Part shown: piece by piece, positions 1-4,424 of the stretch
Position numbering within the stretch: the stretch's first letter is position 1
How the letters are laid out: each line of letters starts with the position of its first letter
Assembly: GCA_903906615.1 (NCBI GenBank)
Contig: CAIVKT010000241.1
Location: 1-5,899, forward strand
Source of the DNA: an uncultured Bacteroidota bacterium
GTDB lineage: Bacteria; Bacteroidota; Bacteroidia; Chitinophagales; Chitinophagaceae
Length of the DNA stretch: 5,899 nt
Reading direction: 5' to 3'
Notes under the pieces: model-generated
The model's input: only the letters and a program-made list of their open reading frames with translations
What the model was told of the DNA's origin: nothing
The model's database searches: none
Made by a program: the position numbers and the translations under genes

Positions 1-1880
1 ACCTCGCCCATAGTGGGGTTGAGGGCCAGGCTGCGCTCAAAATCCTGCATGGCCTCATCGGTGCGGTGCAAGCGGGTTAGCAGGCGGCCCCGGTTCAGGT
101 AGGGTGGTCTCATATCGGCATTCTGGGATATGGCTATCGCATAATGTACCAGTGCCGAGTCGGACTGGTGCATCATATCAAATAAGTTGCCCAGGTTACT
201 GTGTGCCTCGGGGAAGTAGGGCTTCAGCTTTAGCGCCGTATGAAAGCAGTAGGCCGATGAATCAAAGTTGCGGGAGATGGCTGATATGATAGCCAGCCCC
301 AGGTAGGCGTTGGCATCTTCATCACTTGCTTTCAGCGACAGGGCTTTGTAGTAATTCCTCTTTGCATCGGCAAATTTATTCACGCTCCGCTCCAGCTCGC
401 CGAGGGAAATGTAGGGGTTAGCAAAGTCGGGCTGTAGTTCTATGGCCTTGTTCAGCAGCATATAAGAGGAGTCGTAGAATAGCTGCCGCTCCTGCGGGTT
501 CACCGATTCATTGAAGCGATTGAAGTAGTTAAAGCCAAGATTGTTGTAGGCATTAGGCGCGCGCTCGGGTACTTTTTGTATCTCATCCGTCCACAGCGTA
601 GTGGCATCGTACCAGGCAGCGCAGCGCTGGTTGCTCATATAGCCAAGGGCCAGTGTGTACACCAGCGTTACGATAAGTATGGTGTTCCCTTTTTTGCGGT
701 CTCCCCCTGGCTCAAAATACCCGGATACAAACCAGCCGGCCACCAAGAATAGCCCGAAGTAAGCAATGTAGCTATACCTGTCGGCAATGATAGCGCCCCC
801 CACGGGTATGAATTGCAGCAGCAATATGATATTGACAAGGAAGAATAAAGTGCCGAATACAACCGCCCTGTTCTTGCGCCCGAAGGCCCACACAATAAAT
901 GCCAGCCCGGCAATAAGCAGCGGGAAGATGTAATAGGCCACATGTAGCGGCTTATCGGGGTAAGGATAAAAATTGCAGAGATGCACCGGCGCTACCACTT
1001 TCCATAGGTAGGTGAACAGGGCGTAGCAACCCAGCGCTATGCGCTCTATAAAATTGAACGTAACATTAAGCGTATTCAGCGAACCGAATTTTTGCTGGTC
1101 AATGATAGACTCATAGCCAAAGCCCAGCGATATAAGGAAGTGCGGTATCTTTTCTATCAACAACTTGATGTTGAGCGGGCGTTTTTCGAAATAGTCTATA
1201 AGCAGCAATGTCACCGGCAGCACCACAGCCACCGGCTTCGACAGCAGCGATAAAAGAAACAGCAGAATAGTGAAACTATACCACAATGCCTTTTTTTGTT
1301 CGGAGCGGATGTAGTAGATGTGGGCGATACATGCGCCAATATAGAAAGCGCCATACAGCACATCCTTGCGCCCGGCCAGCCAAGCTACCGACTCTACGTG
1401 CATAGGGTGCAGCCCGAAGAGCAACGCCACTACTGCGGCAGCCACTTGCCTGCGGGTAAGTAGCATGGTGAGCCTGTATACCAGCAATGTTGTGAGTATG
1501 TGTAGCAGTAAACTATCCACATGGTATAGGTAGGGCTGTAGCTGTACAAAACTATACTCCAGGGCATAGCTAAGGATAGTGAGCGGGTGATAGTTGCCCA
1601 TAATAGGTGTAGAAAATATATTCTTCAGCCCTTCGCCGGACAGGTCTTTGACCAGCGGGTTGTCTTTGATGTAGCCGGGATCGTCCCAGTTGGTAAATAG
1701 GTTGTTGGTACAGGTCTTTAAAAACAGCCAGGTGATCACGCCAATGCCCGCCGGTATAAGCATATGCTTGTACCGCTCCACAAAGCCTGCGCCTGCGGGC
1801 TGTTGTGGTTTCACCGCCCGGGCAGGGCGTGGGGCCGGGGTGCTTGCTGTGTTGTTGGGCCTGTTCCTTTTATTCGCCAT
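1..1880 (-). CDS. TMTC/PMT-like multi-pass membrane glycosyltransferase with C-terminal TPRs (3' end missing)
   Basis: The frame stays open from ATG 1880 to the left edge (626 codons plus two bases), so the C-terminus is missing. Residues 1-39 are a basic, Pro/Ala-rich cytoplasmic tail. Hydrophobic segments follow at roughly 41-57, 100-140, 146-164, 175-230, 280-297, 314-357, 366-388 and 400-416. Family hallmarks are NWDDPGY (64-70), HPMHVESVAW (158-167) followed by RKDVL, SKPVAVVLP (214-222), FYPYP (304-308) and ADRYSY (366-371). These match the GT-C, PMT-like proteins with TPRs, whose eukaryotic members (TMTC) are O-mannosyltransferases; D66/D67 sit where the catalytic acidic pair is expected. 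From about residue 442 onward there are about five TPR-like helical pairs, for example around 484-516 and 552-586. By family knowledge it would transfer sugar from a polyprenyl-phosphate donor at the inner membrane; the acceptor is unknown. The start has no Shine-Dalgarno sequence; M40, just before the first membrane segment, is the alternative. Fold confidence is high, substrate confidence low. Confidence -1.
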   Translation of the reverse strand, partial: MANKRNRPNNTASTPAPRPARAVKPQQPAGAGFVERYKHMLIPAGIGVITWLFLKTCTNNLFTNWDDPGYIKDNPLVKDLSGEGLKNIFSTPIMGNYHPLTILSYALEYSFVQLQPYLYHVDSLLLHILTTLLVYRLTMLLTRRQVAAAVVALLFGLHPMHVESVAWLAGRKDVLYGAFYIGACIAHIYYIRSEQKKALWYSFTILLFLLSLLSKPVAVVLPVTLLLIDYFEKRPLNIKLLIEKIPHFLISLGFGYESIIDQQKFGSLNTLNVTFNFIERIALGCYALFTYLWKVVAPVHLCNFYPYPDKPLHVAYYIFPLLIAGLAFIVWAFGRKNRAVVFGTLFFLVNIILLLQFIPVGGAIIADRYSYIAYFGLFLVAGWFVSGYFEPGGDRKKGNTILIVTLVYTLALGYMSNQRCAAWYDATTLWTDEIQKVPERAPNAYNNLGFNYFNRFNESVNPQERQLFYDSSYMLLNKAIELQPDFANPYISLGELERSVNKFADAKRNYYKALSLKASDEDANAYLGLAIISAISRNFDSSAYCFHTALKLKPYFPEAHSNLGNLFDMMHQSDSALVHYAIAISQNADMRPPYLNRGRLLTRLHRTDEAMQDFERSLALNPTMGE

Positions 1881-1886
1881 ACCGCA

Positions 1887-1917
1887 TAAATATACTTCGT
1901 TGTTCTTATCCCGCAAA
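1887..1917 (-). promoter_or_regulatory. candidate Bacteroidota promoter for the TMTC-like gene
   Basis: On the minus strand TTTG (1917-1914) is followed after 19 nt by TATATTTA (1894-1887), seven of eight matches to the Bacteroidota TAnnTTTG -7 element. The TTTG is made by the last T residues of the upstream terminator. The -7 box ends only 6 nt before ATG 1880, so transcription from here would give a leaderless or almost leaderless mRNA. It is also possible that the true promoter is absent and the gene relies on read-through, or that translation starts at M40. Confidence -1.
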
Positions 1918-1947
1918 AAAAGAGCTGCCATTTTGCGGCAGCTCTTT
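1915..1947 (-). terminator. intrinsic terminator after the NHL-repeat gene
   Basis: On the minus strand the arm AAAGAGCTGCC (1947-1937) pairs perfectly over 11 bp with GGCAGCTCTTT (1929-1919) around a 7-nt loop, and the run of T continues to 1915. It begins 19 nt after the NHL-gene stop codon. The plus-strand direction lacks a T run after the stem, so it acts on minus-strand transcripts only. It is identical in sequence to the terminator at 4373-4406. Confidence -1.
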
Positions 1948-1958
1948 CAAAAAACAAA
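1915..1958 (-). repeat. 44-bp exact repeat containing the terminator, copy 1
   Basis: Positions 1915-1958 are identical base for base to 4374-4417. The repeat covers the T tract, the whole hairpin and 11 nt on the side facing the stop codon. Outside it the two loci diverge, and identity does not reach into the coding sequences. Both copies follow genes ending in T9SS sorting domains, at almost the same distance from the stop (18-19 nt). Confidence -1.
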
Positions 1959-1966
1959 CAAATGCC

Positions 1967-3631
1967 TTAACGGATAACAGTTACCTTCTCGCACCACTTT
2001 CCTGTGCCGGTAGTTACATTTACGAAATATATTCCATTGGCTACGTCCAGGACTATGTTGGTAGGTGTGTTGGTGGTTGTGGTAAATTCTTTTACTGTTT
2101 CGCCAACTATATTTTTGATCACCACTTGCGCCTGTTCATTACCGGGCGATCTCATGGTCATGGAAAAGGAGCCGACATTGGGGTTTGGAGAAAGCAACAA
2201 TGCGGCTATAGTAGCCGCGCTGTTTAGTGGGGTGCCCAGGCTACAGTTATTAACAGTGATGTATAGCGTGGTAATGCCTACCGAAAGTGTGTCGTCAACT
2301 TGCACCACCAGCGTATCCAGGCCTGTATAGCCAGGTGATGGGGTATAGGTGGTACCTGTTGGCGTGAGCCTGCTGCCCGTAGATGTGGTGGTATAGCTTA
2401 CGGCCGCTGTGCCATGCCGTGGGCCTGTGATGATCCGCCAGGACTCTGCCTGGCCCATATCCACATCTGTAACCCGCAACAAGGTGTCTAATGATATGGC
2501 TGCATCGTTCTCGCAAATACTGAGGCTGCTGGCAACTGCGCTGAAAACAGGCAGGTGGTTGTAGCTCGTTATCTCCCGCACGCGGTTGTTGTAGGTATCT
2601 GCCACCAGCACATTGCCATATTTATCGGCGGTCATATATACACCGTGCAGCAGGGCTGCGGTTGCGGGGCCGCCATCGCCGCTATAGCCAGCAGTACCGA
2701 TATTGCCGGCTATAGTGGTGATAATGCCGTCGGCGCTCACCTTGCGGGCCGCATTGCTTTCGCTTATATAAAAGTCGCCTACATTGCCGGGAGGTACGTT
2801 GGTAGGTAGTACAGGGGCTGCCGTGGCAGGCCCGCCATCACCGCTGCTGCCCGAAACGCCATTGCCGGCAACGGTGGTGATAATGCCGGTATTATCTATT
2901 TTGCGTACCCTGTTGTTGCCCCCATCACCTATGTAAATGTTGCCACTGCGGTCAACATCAACAGAGCTTATGTCATTTAGCTCAGCAGCAGTAGCCTGCC
3001 CGCCATCGCCGCTAAAGGCCGGCGTGCCATCACCTGCTATGGTGCTAATTATACCTGCTGTGTTTACTTTACGGATGCGGTTGTTATCTGTTATATACAT
3101 ATTCCCCGCAGGGTCTATGGCAATGTAGTTTACGCTAACCCCTGCGGCAGATGCCGGCCCGCCATCCCCGCTATAGGTAGCGCCGGCAGAACCCAATACA
3201 GTAGTGATGATGCCCGTAGGGTCAATTTTGCGTACCCTGCCATCTCCCCTGTCCACAATATAAATACTGTGATCGGGGCCGAACGCCAGTTCTTCCGGTT
3301 GCTGAAATCGGGCAGCAGTAGCAGGGCCACCATCGCCATAGCCACCCGTACCAGCCACCCCGGTACCGGCAATGGTATAGATAATGCCAAAAGTATCTAC
3401 TTTGCGGATGCGGTAGCCATCCCTTTCCACAATATAAAGATTGCCAGTATCGTCTTTAACAGCAAAGGTGGGCGAATGAATCTCGGCAGCGGTGGCCGGT
3501 GCGCCATCGCCTATAGAGCCTGCTGTGCCGTTGCCAGCGATAGTGATGATAACCTGCTGTGCTGTGGCCCGGAAGCTGCCGAACGCCAAAATGAACAATA
3601 GTATGGCGATGTTCTTTTTATTTGTTTTCAT
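1967..3631 (-). CDS. secreted NHL-repeat propeller protein with Ig-like domain and T9SS type A sorting domain
   Basis: A 554-residue protein. Residues 1-24 are a signal peptide with a Lys-rich start, a hydrophobic core and probable cleavage ATA|QQ, leaving an N-terminal Gln. Residues 26-355 hold six repeats of about 53-58 residues. Each opens with a TIAGNG-like strand, then GDGGPATAA, a hydrophobic strand, GNIYI-like, and NNRVRKI, ending in GII; this is the NHL/SMP-30-like beta-propeller pattern, and six blades would close one propeller. Residues 360-461 form an Ig/cadherin-like domain with a YTPSPGYTGLDTL signature. Residues 478-554 are a T9SS type A sorting domain (SPNPNVGSF near its start, NGIYFVNV, then a basic end), normally removed on export to the cell surface or medium. 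No catalytic residues are apparent; a binding or structural role is likely, but the ligand is unknown. ATG 3631 gives a complete signal peptide. The gene is probably co-transcribed with the small secreted protein upstream. Confidence -1.
   Translation of the reverse strand: MKTNKKNIAILLFILAFGSFRATAQQVIITIAGNGTAGSIGDGAPATAAEIHSPTFAVKDDTGNLYIVERDGYRIRKVDTFGIIYTIAGTGVAGTGGYGDGGPATAARFQQPEELAFGPDHSIYIVDRGDGRVRKIDPTGIITTVLGSAGATYSGDGGPASAAGVSVNYIAIDPAGNMYITDNNRIRKVNTAGIISTIAGDGTPAFSGDGGQATAAELNDISSVDVDRSGNIYIGDGGNNRVRKIDNTGIITTVAGNGVSGSSGDGGPATAAPVLPTNVPPGNVGDFYISESNAARKVSADGIITTIAGNIGTAGYSGDGGPATAALLHGVYMTADKYGNVLVADTYNNRVREITSYNHLPVFSAVASSLSICENDAAISLDTLLRVTDVDMGQAESWRIITGPRHGTAAVSYTTTSTGSRLTPTGTTYTPSPGYTGLDTLVVQVDDTLSVGITTLYITVNNCSLGTPLNSAATIAALLLSPNPNVGSFSMTMRSPGNEQAQVVIKNIVGETVKEFTTTTNTPTNIVLDVANGIYFVNVTTGTGKWCEKVTVIR
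2567..3556 (-). repeat. six in-frame NHL blade repeats (about 160-175 bp each)
   Basis: The DNA coding GDGGPATAA recurs as variants of GCCCGCCATCGCCGCTATA (plus strand) near 2668, 2829, 2999, 3159, 3327 and 3500. The spacing of about 160-175 bp equals one propeller blade. Blade 5 (residues 252-303) is the most divergent: it has VPPGNVGDFYI in its middle and SNAARKV in place of NNRVRKI. The copies differ at many third-codon positions, so they look like old protein repeats rather than a recent DNA expansion. Confidence -1.
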
Positions 3632-3696
3632 AACAGAGATTTAAGATGGAGTGATTGTATAAGCGCATGGTCTGCTTATTATTCAGCAAATGTAAA
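3632..3696 (-). other. 65-bp intergenic spacer with no clear signal
   Basis: Between the stop of the small secreted protein and the NHL-gene ATG I find no hairpin followed by T residues. I also find no TTTG / TAnnTTTG pair at proper spacing: a TTTG is present near 3685, but the sequence at -7 distance does not fit. This favours a two-gene transcript running from the promoter near 4294-4324 to the terminator at 1915-1947, although a non-standard promoter cannot be excluded. Confidence -1.
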
Positions 3697-4263
3697 TCAG
3701 TAAAGATCAATCGTTACTGTTCCACCGGAGTATGTCCAGGTTGCGGATGGCGGTGGAGATGTCGGACAGCCAGTAGCTCCAGTGCTGGATAAAGGGCTGC
3801 CCCCGCAAGAGCCGCCTAACGCGCCTGACATACACACAAAATGATAAATATCGGTACATCCCTGGTCTATTTCTGCTGCGTTCCAGGTCAAATCACTCAC
3901 CATGCAGCCCAACCATGGATTAGTACTACAGGATATTCCATCCACGGTTGTAAAAGAATCACATTCCAACGATGCCCAACCTATCGCAGTCCCGCCTCTG
4001 GAACCATTTTCAAAATCAATTGCGTTCATCCAACTCATCGTAGTTGCATGATATATGGTGAAAATGTTTCCATATATCTCATTGCAACCTGCCGAGCAGG
4101 TTGAAGGTGCGTACGCATGCATAGTAGGGGATTGCGCACGCATCACTACCGTATAATCGCAGGTGGCAGAATGATTGTTAACTACCAGTTTTTGTGCATT
4201 TACATCACATAAACACACACACACACACACATACAGCATCGTAAAAATCAAAATGTTTTTCAT
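3697..4263 (-). CDS. small secreted cysteine-rich protein of unknown family, signal peptide on a dinucleotide repeat
   Basis: A 188-residue protein that I do not recognise as a named family. Residues 1-23 form a Sec signal peptide: MKN, a hydrophobic core containing VCVCVC, and probable cleavage VNA|Q, leaving an N-terminal Gln. The mature part has ten cysteines (35, 56, 60, 101, 112, 120, 136, 144, 153, 166), an even number consistent with disulfides in the periplasm or outside the cell. It is rich in Gly, Ser, Thr and aromatic residues, with a Pro-rich linker near 169-172 and a beta-strand-like end (TWTYSGGTVTIDLY). There is no T9SS sorting domain, lipobox or membrane anchor after the signal peptide. 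Base composition is lower in GC than its neighbours: 26 of 60 at 3901-3960 against 35 of 60 at 3001-3060 in the NHL gene. ATG 4263 is chosen because it gives a complete signal peptide. It may form an operon with the NHL-repeat gene. The frame is reliable; function is unknown. Confidence -1.
   Translation of the reverse strand: MKNILIFTMLYVCVCVCLCDVNAQKLVVNNHSATCDYTVVMRAQSPTMHAYAPSTCSAGCNEIYGNIFTIYHATTMSWMNAIDFENGSRGGTAIGWASLECDSFTTVDGISCSTNPWLGCMVSDLTWNAAEIDQGCTDIYHFVCMSGALGGSCGGSPLSSTGATGCPTSPPPSATWTYSGGTVTIDLY
4213..4230 (-). repeat. (GT)9 microsatellite inside the signal-peptide coding region
   Basis: Plus strand (AC)9, which reads (GT)9 in the coding direction and encodes residues 12-17 (VCVCVC). 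Loss of one unit gives GTG TTT ATG TGA and gain of one gives GTT TAT GTG ATG TAA, so either change stops translation within a few codons of the repeat. Only changes of three units keep the frame, adding or removing one Val-Cys pair. The tract is therefore placed as an ON/OFF slippage switch. Confidence -1.
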
Positions 4264-4293
4264 AATTGCTTATATTAGGAGTGAAGAATAATA

Positions 4294-4324
4294 TAAAATT
4301 ATACATTTTATTTAACTAGCAAAA
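4294..4324 (-). promoter_or_regulatory. candidate Bacteroidota promoter for the small secreted protein and NHL-repeat gene
   Basis: On the minus strand TTTTG (4324-4320) is followed after 18 nt by TAATTTTA (4301-4294), a seven-of-eight match to TAnnTTTG. Transcription would begin roughly 25 nt before ATG 4263, leaving a short A/T-rich leader with no Shine-Dalgarno sequence. It lies about 50 bp after the terminator of the preceding gene, so it would start a new transcript. The region is A/T-rich, which makes chance matches more likely. Confidence -1.
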
Positions 4325-4372
4325 CTTTTAGCGAAAATAAGTTTTTGATACTGTAAGGGAACTGTAGCAGGC

Positions 4373-4406
4373 AAAAAAAAGAGCTGCCATTTTGCGGCAG
4401 CTCTTT
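4373..4406 (-). terminator. intrinsic terminator after the Ig-like repeat surface protein
   Basis: On the minus strand AAAGAGCTGCC (4406-4396) pairs over 11 bp with GGCAGCTCTTT (4388-4378) around a 7-nt loop; the T run goes on to 4373, one base longer than at the other copy. It begins 18 nt after the TAG stop. It separates the Ig-like gene from the next transcription unit. Confidence -1.
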
Positions 4407-4417
4407 CAAAAAACAAA
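4374..4417 (-). repeat. 44-bp exact repeat containing the terminator, copy 2
   Basis: Identical to 1915-1958. Immediately outside, the sequences differ (T at 4418 against C at 1959), and an extra A at 4373 lengthens the T tract by one. Confidence -1.
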
Positions 4418-4424
4418 TTTTAAA

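Noticed and set aside
668..943. 91-residue minus-strand reading frame
   Set aside because: It is an out-of-frame shadow inside the TMTC-like gene, whose frame shows clear family motifs across the region.
1690..2330. Plus-strand reading frames across the 1880-1967 junction
   Set aside because: They are antisense to two well-supported minus-strand genes and have no recognisable domains or start signals; one runs across the terminator hairpin.
2567..3556. Regularly spaced GCCCGCCATCGCC-like repeats as a possible CRISPR array
   Set aside because: They are imperfect, about 160-175 bp apart and in frame, and they encode the GDGGPATAA motif of propeller blades.
3650..3680. Inverted repeat AAGC...GCTT as a terminator between the small secreted gene and the NHL gene
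   Set aside because: The stem is only 4 bp and no T run follows it.
4276..4282. TAGGAGT as a Shine-Dalgarno sequence
   Set aside because: It is on the plus strand, whereas the gene that starts here (ATG 4263) is on the minus strand.
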